From assembly GCF_017377855.1 (NCBI RefSeq), contig NZ_JAFREP010000004.1, positions 1 through 64,000 on the forward strand: a DNA stretch of 64,000 nucleotides, in the 5' to 3' direction. Each line of letters starts with the position of its first letter. Position 1 is the stretch's first letter. The notes below the pieces were generated by a model. That model ran no database searches, had not been told where the DNA came from, and saw only the letters and a list, made by a program, of their open reading frames with translations. Both the position numbers and the translations under genes were made by a program. The DNA comes from Acanthopleuribacter pedis (GTDB taxonomy: Bacteria; Acidobacteriota; Holophagae; Acanthopleuribacterales; Acanthopleuribacteraceae). This document shows, in pieces, positions 1-8,912 of the stretch.

Positions 1-203
1 GTCACCGCAAAGCCAAATTGCGCGTACCTGTCACCGCAAAGCCAAATTGCGCGTACCTGTCACCGCAAAGCCAAATTGCGCGTACCTGTCACCGCAAAGC
101 CAAATTGCGCGTACCTGTCACCGCAAAGCCAAATTGCGCGTACCTGTCACCGCAAAACCGTCACCGCAAAGCCAAATTGCGCGTGCCTGTCACTGCAAAG
201 CCA
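1..203. repeat. 29-bp tandem repeat array
   Basis: Five near-identical 29-bp units run from base 1 (so the array probably continues upstream of the window). A 14-base truncated unit follows at 146-159, then one diverged unit at 160-188 and a partial unit to about 203. Each unit carries the core CCTGTCACCGCAAAGCC. The unit is open in all three forward frames, so long reading frames through it are artefacts. The CCTGTCACC core is the same short motif found around the RAYT transposase at 59-60.7 kb. Confidence 0.95.
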
Positions 204-316
204 CACCAAGCAAGCCGTCCCAATCGCCCATCCTCTAACCCGCATTTCTCACATCCTAAGAAATAGATGGGCACCAAGCCATGCGGGGAAAACCGCCCCC
301 AATCCAAGCCATCCCA
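204..316. repeat. Fragments of dispersed repeat families
   Basis: This stretch contains CGCATTTCTCACA, which matches the terminal repeat of the element at 42133-42335, and a piece reading CATCCTAAGAAATAGATGGG...CCAAGCCA, which matches the 'rest' of repeat family D (see 2748, 32025 and 56745). It looks like layered repeat debris; no gene is seen. Confidence 0.6.
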
Positions 317-356
317 AATAAAAACGGGGGCGTCTACCCTTCGGTAAACGCCCCCG
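317..356 (-). terminator. Intrinsic terminator of the histidine/tyrosine-rich protein gene
   Basis: A GC-rich stem (CGGGGGCGT at 325-333 with ACGCCCCCG at 348-356) is closed by a CTTCGG-type loop. On the minus strand it is followed by a run of T (complement of the A-tract at 317-324). It lies just after the stop codon of the minus-strand gene ending at 380. Confidence 0.9.
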
Positions 357-379
357 ACGATCATGCCGCGGATGGTTCT

Positions 380-1135
380 TTATTTCCTACGCGCGGAGCG
401 ACTACCCCCGGAAGACCGGGGTGACGAACCACCACTGTAGCCGGAACCACGGGTTACCCGGGTCCCGCTACGCGAACCGGAAGACGCGGAGGAACGCGAG
501 CTAGAGCCTCGGTTGTCGCGCGTCACGCGGGTACCGCGATCACCGCTCGGCGCACGTGTCGCGGTCCCCTTGTCGCCGCGAACCACCCGGGTGCGCGCCT
601 CGCCGCGGTAGTTGTCGTCATGGGGCGAAACGTAACCACCGCGCGTGACATAACCACTGGGACGGGACAGGTTAAGGTAGCGATAGCCGTAGTAATGTCT
701 TCCAAATGGATGACCTAAACCCCAGTAACCAAATACGCTTGCCGGGCCGTACCATGCATAATCCCAATAGTCCCACCACCAGTATTGGTGGCCGTAAAAG
801 GGCGAATGGCGGTTGTAATAATGAGGACCGTAATGATGGTGGTCATGCGGGGAACCACCATAAGCACTGACAATGGGCTCACCCACTTGGCCCTGATCCA
901 GGTCGATCAGCAAATCAATCAGCCAATCGGGGAACTTGTCGCGATTCATCTTGCGCAACACCTTGCGATTGACATCAAACGACAAGCCCTCGGCGCGGAT
1001 CATTTGCGCCAAATTCTCGGGGCTTTCACCCTCCGCAAGCTTGGCTTTGATGTCGTCGTACGACACCTGGGCCCATAACCCAAGGGCCGGCGCGATGAAT
1101 GCGATGAATGCAATCGTTTTTAGCAAAACACGCAT
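380..1135 (-). CDS. Exported His/Tyr-rich protein with Arg/Ser/Gly-rich tail
   Basis: 251 residues, family not recognised. An N-terminal signal peptide (hydrophobic to about residue 22, cleavage after LWAQ) is followed by a short charged domain (about 24-80), a His/Tyr/Trp-rich stretch with clusters such as HDHHHYG and YWWWDYWDY (about 95-155), and a low-complexity tail of Arg, Ser, Gly and Thr ending in RSARRK. The ATG at 1135 is preceded by AGGAG at good spacing. The composition suggests a periplasmic or surface protein that may bind metal or polyanions, but that is only inference. It is followed by an intrinsic terminator and appears to be transcribed alone. Confidence 0.75.
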   Translation of the reverse strand: MRVLLKTIAFIAFIAPALGLWAQVSYDDIKAKLAEGESPENLAQMIRAEGLSFDVNRKVLRKMNRDKFPDWLIDLLIDLDQGQVGEPIVSAYGGSPHDHHHYGPHYYNRHSPFYGHQYWWWDYWDYAWYGPASVFGYWGLGHPFGRHYYGYRYLNLSRPSGYVTRGGYVSPHDDNYRGEARTRVVRGDKGTATRAPSGDRGTRVTRDNRGSSSRSSASSGSRSGTRVTRGSGYSGGSSPRSSGGSRSARRK

Positions 1136-1306
1136 AACCTACTCCTATCTATCCTTCTTCCGGTGTGGTTAACGGCATGGTCATCAGCGATGCGGTCGCG
1201 CACATAAAACGCTTATCCTATCTCCATTAAAGAAAACTAAAAAAGGGATCGCAAGGAAAAGTCGTCCTGGAAAGTTCGCGGCGCCAAACGCGGGGCCGTA
1301 CACATA

Positions 1307-1338
1307 CGGAAGCCGGATCACCACTTATCCGGCTTCCG
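1307..1338 (-). terminator. Hairpin downstream of the beta-barrel gene
   Basis: A 12-bp perfect stem (CGGAAGCCGGAT with ATCCGGCTTCCG) with an 8-base loop lies 8 bases after the stop codon at 1346. There is no clear T-tract on the minus strand, so it is a weaker terminator candidate. Confidence 0.5.
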
Positions 1339-1345
1339 ACCGACA

Positions 1346-2095
1346 TCAAATCCTGAAGGTGACGCCGATCATGGCTGATTTGGAACCCAGGTCTAAATCG
1401 CCGAATCCCGAATAGGAACCGGCGACATCGTCCTCGGCCCACTCCTGTTGCAGTGAAAAGTTAAGGTCGACATTTCGGTGCAGGTTGAGGCGGAAACCAC
1501 AACCGAACCGAGTGGACAGGCTTTCGCCGTCAGCCTCGAAACGGTCCGCGAAGATAAACGGATCATTGGGATCCGTTTCATCCACAAACTCACCTACCTG
1601 AACGACTTCATAAGCTTTGAAGCCGATACCCGCGGTTAAGTAAGGCACGAAAAATTTGGGCGCCCAGCCTTTGCTGCCAAACTGTTCGCCGGCCCCAAAC
1701 GGGGTCCAAATCATTTGGGCACCCACCCAAGTCGTTTGGAACTCGGTTTCGTTGACAATGCCAAAACCATCGATATCAACAAAATCACGGCTTTCTGCAC
1801 TCACCGACTCCTCGTAAACCGAGAGGCCCCCGCCAATGCTCAGCCGGTTGTTCAGTTGGTAATACAGCTTAAAATCGACCACGAATCCGTCGAGGTCTTC
1901 GCTGTCAAAGGTGCTGGTTTCTTCAAAGAAGTTGAATAAGTCGGAACCTTCGTCGGGCTGATGGGTTCCCAGATTGATCTCAAAATAAACCATCTCGGTT
2001 CGGTCAAAGTAATCGTTCTTTTGTGCCAACGCGGGATAAGCCGCTGTCAAAAGCACCGCGATAAACGCGCCACGCAATCCCATTTGCCAATCCAT
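1346..2095 (-). CDS. Outer-membrane beta-barrel protein
   Basis: 249 residues with a cleavable signal peptide (ending ...AYPALAQ). The mature part has alternating amphipathic beta strands, repeated glycine/aromatic turns and a C-terminal strand ending VTFRI, the pattern of small porin-like or OmpW/OmpA-like barrels. I chose the ATG at 2095 because AAGGAG lies 9 bases upstream; an in-frame TTG at 2113 overlaps that site and is unlikely. The specific family is not certain. Two acidic stretches (around residues 25-45 and 150-165) probably form extracellular loops. A hairpin follows the stop. Confidence 0.75.
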   Translation of the reverse strand: MDWQMGLRGAFIAVLLTAAYPALAQKNDYFDRTEMVYFEINLGTHQPDEGSDLFNFFEETSTFDSEDLDGFVVDFKLYYQLNNRLSIGGGLSVYEESVSAESRDFVDIDGFGIVNETEFQTTWVGAQMIWTPFGAGEQFGSKGWAPKFFVPYLTAGIGFKAYEVVQVGEFVDETDPNDPFIFADRFEADGESLSTRFGCGFRLNLHRNVDLNFSLQQEWAEDDVAGSYSGFGDLDLGSKSAMIGVTFRI

Positions 2096-2113
2096 AAAAA
2101 CGTGCTCCTTCAA

Positions 2114-2464
2114 AAAATGGTCGTGCCGGCAAAGTGAAGCATCGTGCTTGGATCACCGAAAGGGGGGTACCTCGCCCGTCACGGAAATCAGCGAATAACA
2201 CGACGCCGCCATGGGTGAGTGCGAGAACAATGCCGGCGAACCGCCAAACTGGGGAGAAACAAAAAGAATCTTACATATATTCAAATAAGTTCATTAAAAG
2301 CAGCGCGTTCACCTTTGGAAAGAAAAGCTCATTGAGAACCCGTGACCGCTTTCACGGCGCGAGACGCGCGCACAACCTAGGGTGGCTGTCTATTACAAAG
2401 GTCAGCGATCCCGCTCGAGGGTCACCCAATGAGGATGGTCCTGGATGGGGGATGCACGGCCGGG
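2114..2464. other. Intergenic stretch, no feature seen
   Basis: The 350 bases upstream of the beta-barrel gene contain no convincing reading frame or RNA. The minus-strand promoter of the barrel gene should lie here, but I could not identify -35/-10 boxes with confidence. Confidence 0.4.
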
Positions 2465-2620
2465 CCTGGGTTTCTTTTCAATAATTTCTTTGGATTTTTG
2501 GATAAATACAGGATGGGCGGGTTGCCTTTTGGTTTGACCGGGCGACAAGGCGCCGCGGATGGAGGCGTCCACCTGGATCATTGCCTTTTGGACGTGGCTT
2601 ATTCGTTATCTTGATGCTTT
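2465..2620 (+). repeat. Repeat family D, diverged copy
   Basis: Shares blocks with the copies at 29462 and 31734: GGATAAATACAGGATGGGCGGG, then a spacer, then GGCGCCGCGGATG and TCCACCTGGATCATT in the same order and spacing. It is clearly more diverged than those two. Confidence 0.8.
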
Positions 2621-2747
2621 GAAAGCCTCCTTGGGATCGAACACCATTGAATTCCACCCAGCGCAACCGCCCGGCAGTAGACAAACGTAAAACACTAATT
2701 CTATAAGGTTTGGTTAAAAAGATCACACAGAAGAGATTGTGATCAAC

Positions 2748-2890
2748 AGAGCTACGGCTTCATCCGCATGCGTAATCCCTCCAGCCCAACATTTATTGGG
2801 CGGGCAAAGGGAAATACCGCGCCCCGCCCATCTACAATTCATCCTAAAATCCTAAGAAATAAAGGATTCCAACCCATGTCCCGGCGGGCA
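2748..2890. repeat. Repeat family D, partial inverted copy
   Basis: Contains ACGGCTTCATCCGCATGCG...CCCGCCCATCTACAATTCATCC...ATCCTAAGAAATAAAGG, matching 32025-32150 closely and, as a reverse complement, the left part of the full D copies (TTATTTCTTAGGAAT...CAGGAT). It lies immediately downstream of the 3' end of the CHAT-like gene. Confidence 0.75.
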
Positions 2891-2907
2891 AAACCGGGCG
2901 CCCATCC

Positions 2908-5463
2908 TCAATCCGTCCTGAGGTAGAAACGCACCCCGCCACGACCGCGTGGGTCCTCCGGCAGACGCGAGGGCAGTTTGTGATAAAGATCGAACGCAAT
3001 CCGGCCGCTGGGATCCAGCAATTCCAATTCCCGGAAAACCGAACTCCAGGAATCCAAACTTTTCGAGACAATCGCCATCGAGCACAAATCCAAGTTCAAG
3101 TGAAGCAGGCGCAAAAGCGGCAAACCGTTGCTGTAGGAACCCAGAATCAAACCTTCTTCATGATGCTCCAAGGCACCTTGGTACAACAAACGATCCGCCC
3201 ATTCGAAACGTTCGTAACCACGGTCGCCAACCCATTCATCCTCGGTCCAAATTTGCCGTTCACGCGCGGGCACGGTGCCACTCCAGGCCTCCAACACGTC
3301 ACTTTCGGTTTTCACCGCGATGGCGAAGTTGGCACATTCATTCTGAACGTAAGCCCGGGTCACATCACGCAGTGAAAACAAAAAGGACAAACGTTCGGGG
3401 TTTTGGCAGTGGCCGTGTAGGGCCTCGGCAAAGTCGGTATCCAACAAGGTGGCCGAAAGCCGCACCATCACGGGGCCGTGGTGATTCCAAACGGGTCCCA
3501 AACGACCTTCCATAAAAGCCAATTGTTGCCCATTGTCCATGGCACGGAACGCAGCCGGCGACCCCAGGGAAACACCAAAGGCCTGGGTCTTGCTCAACAC
3601 CAACAACCCCAACTGCTCGCGGCCCTCAACAAAGTACAAAATACGGTCCCGTTGGTTAAGCGCCTGCTGGACCTGGGCCAAACTGTTAAAGCTGGTCTCG
3701 CGGTAAGTTGGCTGAACCTGATCCCAAAGTTGCGTCCAAATCTCCAGGGTTTGGTTGTAACGGCGCGGCGATGCGGCACTCCCGGAAGACGTCATTAACT
3801 CATCCACCATGGCGGCCAATTGGCCGCCAACCTGGTGAAGTTGGTGATCCAGCACCTGGTTACGGCTAAGTGCCTTGCGCTTAAGGGCCAAACCCCGCAA
3901 GCTCAGCAAATGCTCGAGTTCACCGTGGGTAAACAAGCCGGCGACGCCGGCGGCGTCAAGATGCTTCACCAAGGCGCGGTCAATCATGGTTTTCAACGGA
4001 TTCACGGGATGCGCCACGCTGGAAAGCGCCAGCAAGGGTACGTTTTCCGGAGTTTTCCAAATCTCAACGGCACGCAGGTAATGCCAATCGCGGCGGTCGG
4101 TGTTTCCCAACAAATCGTAGTTCCGCGCCAGAGCCATGCGAATTTTGCTTTCCAACGCGGGAAACGGCAGTTCTAGGACGCGATCGATCGCTTTGCTCAA
4201 AAACACGGACGCTTCTTCCGACCGGCGCTGTTCCAAGTGCCAAGACCCAACCAAATAATCGCGGTAAATCTCTTGAGCGGTCGTGGTCGCTTTAAAGGAA
4301 AGCAAGGTATCTAAATCAGCCTTACGACCCTCGGACAGCCGCGCCTCAAAGGGAACCAAATGGGCAAACCCGATTGGCCTTTCGGGTTCGGAGGTTGTCG
4401 CGGTCGGCTTGGTTTCGGGTTCCGGTTCCTTCACGCTGTCTTCAGGGGGCGCCGCCTCCGCGGTCGTCGCATTCTGTTCAGCCACCGCTTCTGCTTCCGT
4501 GGCGGCCTGGCGCTGCTCGCGCGCGATGCGTTTTGCTTCCCCCGCCGCGACGGCCTCAGGCCGTGGAATAACCGGGAACAAGGCCCAGCGCACATAAACC
4601 GCGCGATTGCGAAGCGCCTTTTTTCGCGATTCCGGTTTGTCGCGCTTTTCATAAAAGGCGGCGAGTAAATCGGAAAAATGGATTTTGAGATGGGTATCCA
4701 CATCGCCAAACGCTTTGCGATTCATTTGGTTGATCTTGGTCGCCGCCAAATTGGTGTCGTCACGATTCAAGGCATTTTTGATTTCCAACATTTGGTAGAG
4801 CAGCAAATCGCGATCACTGGGATTGGGGCCCAGGTCCGGCAGGGTAAACGGCCGATTCAATTCCAGGAGCGCACCATGACGCCAAAAATAAGGCAAGGCA
4901 TCGGGCGCCGAAAGTGGGAAGGCCCGATCCGGCGGCGTTTGCCGGGACACCAGAAACCACCGCAATTCGTCAGGATTCAGAGAAAGATCAGGCGGTTCGG
5001 CGGCGGAAAAGCGCGCGAGGGCGTAAATCATAAACCAATGGCCGTCACCGGGAAGCGGCTCATTCTCCGTGAGGTAAAGTTGGGCAAAGCGCTGAAATTC
5101 ATTCCAGTTTTCTTCCGCCGCGGTTAAATGACACAGCACCAGGAGTGCCATGGCACGCCATTCGGGATCACGGGCTAAATTACTTTCATAAAAAACGCGT
5201 TTGGCGGCAACGGCTTGGGTCCGTTGTGCGACGGCACTTAGATATTGAGCCAAAACGACCCGGTTCTCGGAGGAAGGCTCAATCCCGAGAAACTGGCTCT
5301 CCGCACCAAACATATCCCCTTGTGCAAAAAAGGCCTTACCTTGTTCTAAGCCGGCGGTAGGGGCCGGTATGGTAACCGGCGCTTCCTCGGTTTCCCGCGG
5401 TACGTCTTGCGCCACCGCAAAAAAACCAATCAGCAGGAACCAAATCATCAGGCATCGCAACAT
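2908..5463 (-). CDS. Exported TPR protein with degenerate CHAT-like C-terminal domain
   Basis: 851 residues. A signal peptide (MLRCLMIWFLLIGFFAVAQ) is followed by helical TPR-like repeats (about 40-280 and 400-560), split by an Ala/Glu/Pro-rich linker around 310-365. The C-terminal 250 residues begin with a strand pattern typical of CHAT domains (DRILYFVEGREQLGLLVLS), and a later LDLCSMAIVSKS segment sits where CHAT proteases have their LSACETG strand. The usual catalytic His and Cys motifs are not convincing, so this may be a non-peptidase member; the CHAT assignment itself is tentative. The ATG at 5463 is preceded by GGAG. The gene stands alone between repeats and purC. Confidence 0.65.
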   Translation of the reverse strand: MLRCLMIWFLLIGFFAVAQDVPRETEEAPVTIPAPTAGLEQGKAFFAQGDMFGAESQFLGIEPSSENRVVLAQYLSAVAQRTQAVAAKRVFYESNLARDPEWRAMALLVLCHLTAAEENWNEFQRFAQLYLTENEPLPGDGHWFMIYALARFSAAEPPDLSLNPDELRWFLVSRQTPPDRAFPLSAPDALPYFWRHGALLELNRPFTLPDLGPNPSDRDLLLYQMLEIKNALNRDDTNLAATKINQMNRKAFGDVDTHLKIHFSDLLAAFYEKRDKPESRKKALRNRAVYVRWALFPVIPRPEAVAAGEAKRIAREQRQAATEAEAVAEQNATTAEAAPPEDSVKEPEPETKPTATTSEPERPIGFAHLVPFEARLSEGRKADLDTLLSFKATTTAQEIYRDYLVGSWHLEQRRSEEASVFLSKAIDRVLELPFPALESKIRMALARNYDLLGNTDRRDWHYLRAVEIWKTPENVPLLALSSVAHPVNPLKTMIDRALVKHLDAAGVAGLFTHGELEHLLSLRGLALKRKALSRNQVLDHQLHQVGGQLAAMVDELMTSSGSAASPRRYNQTLEIWTQLWDQVQPTYRETSFNSLAQVQQALNQRDRILYFVEGREQLGLLVLSKTQAFGVSLGSPAAFRAMDNGQQLAFMEGRLGPVWNHHGPVMVRLSATLLDTDFAEALHGHCQNPERLSFLFSLRDVTRAYVQNECANFAIAVKTESDVLEAWSGTVPARERQIWTEDEWVGDRGYERFEWADRLLYQGALEHHEEGLILGSYSNGLPLLRLLHLNLDLCSMAIVSKSLDSWSSVFRELELLDPSGRIAFDLYHKLPSRLPEDPRGRGGVRFYLRTD

Positions 5464-5705
5464 GGGTGCTCCAATCGCTTTAGTGGGTCTTCAAGAAGCG
5501 GCGGGTCGGCCATGACGCGTATCAACGAACGTCCGTCACGCGACGTTCACGTCGCAAAGGGTGCCGGCCGAGGCCCACCGAGGGATGCGGAACAGGTGCC
5601 ATCATACCAACAGAAATAGAGGAATTCAGTAGAAACAAGGTGAGGGAAAAATCGGGGAAAGCCAGGATGTGGTTAATGGCAAAGTCCTGGTGGGTTATCG
5701 CCCGG

Positions 5706-6608
5706 TTAGGACGCCTCGTCAAATAAAGACTTACCGGTAATCAGTTGAAAACACTCTAGGTACCGTTTTTCGGCACCTTGTAGCACATGGTCGGGCAACA
5801 GGGGACCAGGCGACGTTTTGTCCCAGTCCAACCCACTCAAATAGTCACGAACATATTGCTTATCGAAACTGGGCGGGTTGGCACCGGTACGGTACTGTTC
5901 CAAGGGCCAATAACGGCTTGAATCCGGGGTCAGCACCTCGTCGGCCAGCACAATTTCGCCGTTGTGGAGACCAAACTCGAATTTGGTGTCGGCAATCATA
6001 ATGCCTTTCTCGTAAGCCAAGGCCGCGGCGCGGGTGTAAAGCGCGATACTTATCCGTCGCAACGCCTCGGCATGGTCGTTCCCAATCATCTCGGCCGCTG
6101 TTTCGAAGCTGATGTTTTCGTCGTGTCCCTCAACCGCTTTGCGGGCGGGCGTAAAAATCGGCTCCGGCAGACGTTCGGCTACATCCAGGCCGGCGGGTAG
6201 AGGTAACCCACAAACGGAGCCTGATTGGCGGTACTCAGCGTAACCACCGCCGACCAGATAGCCGCGAACCACACATTCAACCGGGAACATCTCACACTTT
6301 TTGACGATCATAAAACGACCGTCGAGCACATCGACTTGGTCCTGCAACACCGCGGGCAAATCGGAAAGCTTTTGCGAGACGACATGGTTGGCAACCACAT
6401 CCTGTAACTGCTCGAACCAGAAGCGAGAAAGCTGCGTCAAAACGCGGCCTTTGTTGGGGATACCGTTCGGCATGACGACATCGTATGCGGAGATGCGGTC
6501 ACTGGCTACAAACAAAAAATGATCGCCTAAATCAAATATCTCGCGGACTTTGCCGCTAGCGACCTTTGGGACGCCCTTGAGTTCGATTGATGTGACCGCA
6601 TCTATCAT
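5706..6608 (-). CDS. purC: Phosphoribosylaminoimidazole-succinocarboxamide synthase
   Basis: 300-residue SAICAR synthase, which joins CAIR and aspartate using ATP in de novo purine synthesis in the cytoplasm. Diagnostic segments are VASGKVREIFDLG near the N-terminus, ASDRISAYDVVMPNGIPNKGRVL, the ECVVRGYLVGGGYAEY substrate-binding segment and LADEVLTPDSSRYWP. The length matches the longer (about 300-residue) PurC class rather than the about 240-residue class of many bacteria. The start is ATG at 6608; an in-frame extension further upstream would run into the tRNA gene and is rejected. It lies 21 bases downstream of tRNA-Phe on the same strand, so co-transcription is possible. Confidence 0.95.
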   Translation of the reverse strand: MIDAVTSIELKGVPKVASGKVREIFDLGDHFLFVASDRISAYDVVMPNGIPNKGRVLTQLSRFWFEQLQDVVANHVVSQKLSDLPAVLQDQVDVLDGRFMIVKKCEMFPVECVVRGYLVGGGYAEYRQSGSVCGLPLPAGLDVAERLPEPIFTPARKAVEGHDENISFETAAEMIGNDHAEALRRISIALYTRAAALAYEKGIMIADTKFEFGLHNGEIVLADEVLTPDSSRYWPLEQYRTGANPPSFDKQYVRDYLSGLDWDKTSPGPLLPDHVLQGAEKRYLECFQLITGKSLFDEAS

Positions 6609-6629
6609 GGCGTACCCTAAATGAAAAAG

Positions 6630-6702
6630 TGGCCCGAGACGGAATCGAACCGCCGACACATGGATTTTCAATCCATTGCTCTACCGACTGAGCTATCGGG
6701 CC
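6630..6702 (-). tRNA. tRNA-Phe (GAA)
   Basis: 73-nt cloverleaf on the minus strand. Acceptor stem GGCCCGA (6702-6696) pairs with TCGGGCC (6637-6631), the D-arm contains AGCTCAGTCGGTAGAGC, the anticodon arm ATGGA-TTGAAAA-TCCAT carries GAA, and the T-arm contains GGTTCGATTCC. The discriminator is A and CCA is not encoded. Confidence 0.97.
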
Positions 6703-6856
6703 AACGCAGCGAAGAATAGCCAATATGCCGGGGGGCCGTCAAGCTATTATTTCAAAAAAACCAAACCAGAACCATAAAACCATATTTCACAAATACTTAA
6801 ACAAGCAAAGCCTAGGTGCTCTGTTAAGAACGATCTGTTTTTGTGAGCCTGCTGTC

Positions 6857-6887
6857 AAAAAAGCCGCGGGAAAACACCCGCGGCTTT
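6857..6887 (-). terminator. Intrinsic terminator of recA
   Basis: Stem AAAGCCGCGGG (6860-6870, plus strand) with CCCGCGGCTTT (6877-6887), followed on the minus strand by a T-run. It lies 19 bases past the recA stop codon. Confidence 0.92.
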
Positions 6888-6905
6888 GGTAGGAAACCGA
6901 ATCAC

Positions 6906-7958
6906 TTATTCTTTGGCTTTGGTTGTGGTCTCAGCCTCGGCTTCGTTCTCCTCTTCGACCTCGGGCAACAGGTCTTTGCGAATGCGCTTCTCAATTTCAG
7001 CCGCCATCTCTGGATGGTCCCGCAGGAATTGCTTGGCATTTTCACGACCTTGTCCCAGACGGGTGCCGGTGTAGGAGTACCAAGCCCCGCTTTTGTCGAT
7101 GATGCCGGCGTTAACCCCTAAATCAAGCACCTCACCCATACGGGAAATACCTTCCCCGTAGAGGATCTCGAATTCGGCCTGGTTAAAGGGCGGCGCCACT
7201 TTGTTTTTCACGACTTTCACACGGGTACGGTTGCCGATGACCTCTTCGCCGCTTTTGATACTGCCGATTTTGCGAATATCCATGCGAACCGAGCTGTAGA
7301 ACTTCAAGGCGTTACCACCGGTGGTGGTTTCGGGGTTGCCAAACATGACCCCGATTTTCATACGGATCTGGTTGATAAAGATCAGGCAGGTGTGGGAGCG
7401 CGACACAACGCCGGTCAATTTACGCAGCGCCTGCGACATCAAACGAGCCTGCAAACCCATGTGGCTGTCGCCCATCTCGCCCTCAAGTTCGGCCTTGGGA
7501 ACCAGGGCGGCGACGGAGTCAATCACGACCAAATCAACCGCGTTGCTGCGGACCAGAACCTCGGCGATTTCCAAGGCCTGTTCACCGGAATCAGGCTGGC
7601 TCACCAGCAGGTTTTCAACGTCAACGCCCAACTTCTGCGCGTACAACGGGTCAAGAGCGTGTTCCGCGTCGATGAACGCGGCCACCCCGCCGCGGCGCTG
7701 GGCGGCGGCGGTAATATGCAGGGTAAGCGTGGTTTTACCCGAACTTTCCGGTCCGTAAATTTCAATGATCCGGCCATAAGGGACACCGCCGGTCCCAAGT
7801 GCCGCATCAAGGGCGATCGAGCCGGTAGAAATACAGGGGATTTTTTTAATTTCGCGATCACCCAAACGCTGGATCGAACCCTTGCCGAACGCTTTTTCAA
7901 TTTGGCCCATGGCCAAATCGAGGGCTCGCTGTTTCTGAGGAACATTTTTTTGTGACAT
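6906..7958 (-). CDS. recA: Recombinase RecA
   Basis: 350 residues. RecA forms nucleoprotein filaments on single-stranded DNA for homologous recombination and induction of the SOS response. Visible landmarks are the Walker [10 protein letters not shown], the Walker B-type segment [22 protein letters not shown], the loop with [32 protein letters not shown], and an acidic C-terminal tail ending [17 protein letters not shown] chose ATG at 7958 because AAGG precedes it; a GTG at 7982 overlaps that site. No canonical LexA box was recognised upstream. Single gene with its own terminator. Confidence 0.97.
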   Translation of the reverse strand: MSQKNVPQKQRALDLAMGQIEKAFGKGSIQRLGDREIKKIPCISTGSIALDAALGTGGVPYGRIIEIYGPESSGKTTLTLHITAAAQRRGGVAAFIDAEHALDPLYAQKLGVDVENLLVSQPDSGEQALEIAEVLVRSNAVDLVVIDSVAALVPKAELEGEMGDSHMGLQARLMSQALRKLTGVVSRSHTCLIFINQIRMKIGVMFGNPETTTGGNALKFYSSVRMDIRKIGSIKSGEEVIGNRTRVKVVKNKVAPPFNQAEFEILYGEGISRMGEVLDLGVNAGIIDKSGAWYSYTGTRLGQGRENAKQFLRDHPEMAAEIEKRIRKDLLPEVEEENEAEAETTTKAKE

Positions 7959-8107
7959 GAAAAAGACCTTCTTCGAACCCACGATCCAACACCGCGGGTT
8001 TCATCCAAAATTTCGCGCAGGGACGACCTCGAAACCATACACCCACACGCTGACCAGATAGCGCTAGCTTAGCAAGGAAGTGAACAAAAGGGACGAGGAA
8101 TCTGCAT

Positions 8108-8590
8108 GATCCGGCGCGCCCCAACCGGGGCCGCACAACCCCATCTAAGGACCATGCTTTGAATAAACGCGAGGCAACGCCTCGCCTCCCTGGACGCACC
8201 CCAACGGGGTGCCATAATTTAGCCTAGGGTTGGGCCATTGAAAATGGGCCAACCCTAGGTGCTGGGGGTTCACGGACGGGAAGGCCCTGAAGGGGCCGAC
8301 ACCACATAGGTTACGATCCTGCAACACCGCGGGGATCACCGACCAAGACCGTTTGTTTCAGGGAGGAATATTGAATCCAGCGGTTCGGTTGTGTGTTGTG
8401 AGGCCGGCGCCTTCGGCGGCCTACACGACGGGAACTCCCGGGGACCCTGGGTAAAGGGTTGTGCCACAACCCTTTACCCAGGGCTGAAATCCGTATCGCC
8501 TTCAGCGAAACCAAAGGTCATTCGCCTCCGGCTCACGTTTTAAATCAGTTGTGGACCACGCGCCTCGGTGTGCGAACCCCTCCGGGGTGC
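8108..8590. repeat. Composite hairpin element, copy I
   Basis: 483 bases that align along their whole length with 17281-17903. It is a chain of hairpins: GCGAGGC/GCCTCGC, GCACCCC/GGGGTGC, a 14-bp arm pair around loop GAA at about 8224-8255, GGCCC/GGGCC, AGGCCG/CGGCCT, and a perfect 18-bp stem (CCCTGGGTAAAGGGTTGT with its complement) at about 8445-8485. The second copy has a G-C to C-G compensatory change in one stem. It contains no coding region I can support. The 3' end runs directly into the 39-bp array. Confidence 0.85.
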
Positions 8591-8885
8591 GCCGGATCAT
8601 TCCCCATCCAAACAGGGTTCCATTCGGGCGCCGGATCATTTCCCATCCAAACAGGGTTCCGTTCGGGCGCCGGATCATTCCCCATCCAAACAGGGTTCCG
8701 TTCGGGCGCCGGATCATTTCCCATCCAAGCAGGGTTCCGTTCGGGCGCCGGATCATTTCCCATCCAAACAGGGTTCCATTCGGGCGCCGGATCATTTCCC
8801 ATCCAAACAGGGTTCCGTTCGGGCGCCGGATCATTTCCCATCCAAACAGGGTTCCGTTCGGACAGCGGATCATTGCCCGTCATGA
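8591..8885. repeat. 39-bp tandem repeat array
   Basis: Seven units start at 8591, 8630, 8669, 8708, 8747, 8786 and 8825, each beginning GCCGGATCATT and containing CCCATCCAAACAGGGTTCC; a degenerate eighth unit ends near 8885. Units differ by only one to three bases. Because 39 is a multiple of 3, long frames stay open on both strands; these are not genes. The array ends 28 bases before the stop codon of the TPR gene. Confidence 0.95.
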
Positions 8886-8912
8886 ACCCGCACCCAAGAT
8901 CAAGCCGGTTTG

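Noticed and set aside
1..203. CRISPR array from regular 29-bp repeats
   Set aside because: The units are directly adjacent without spacers, so this is a plain tandem repeat.
7959..8107. LexA (SOS) box in the recA leader
   Set aside because: No CTGT-N8-ACAG or GAAC-N4-GTTC palindrome was seen; absence is not proof that SOS control is missing.
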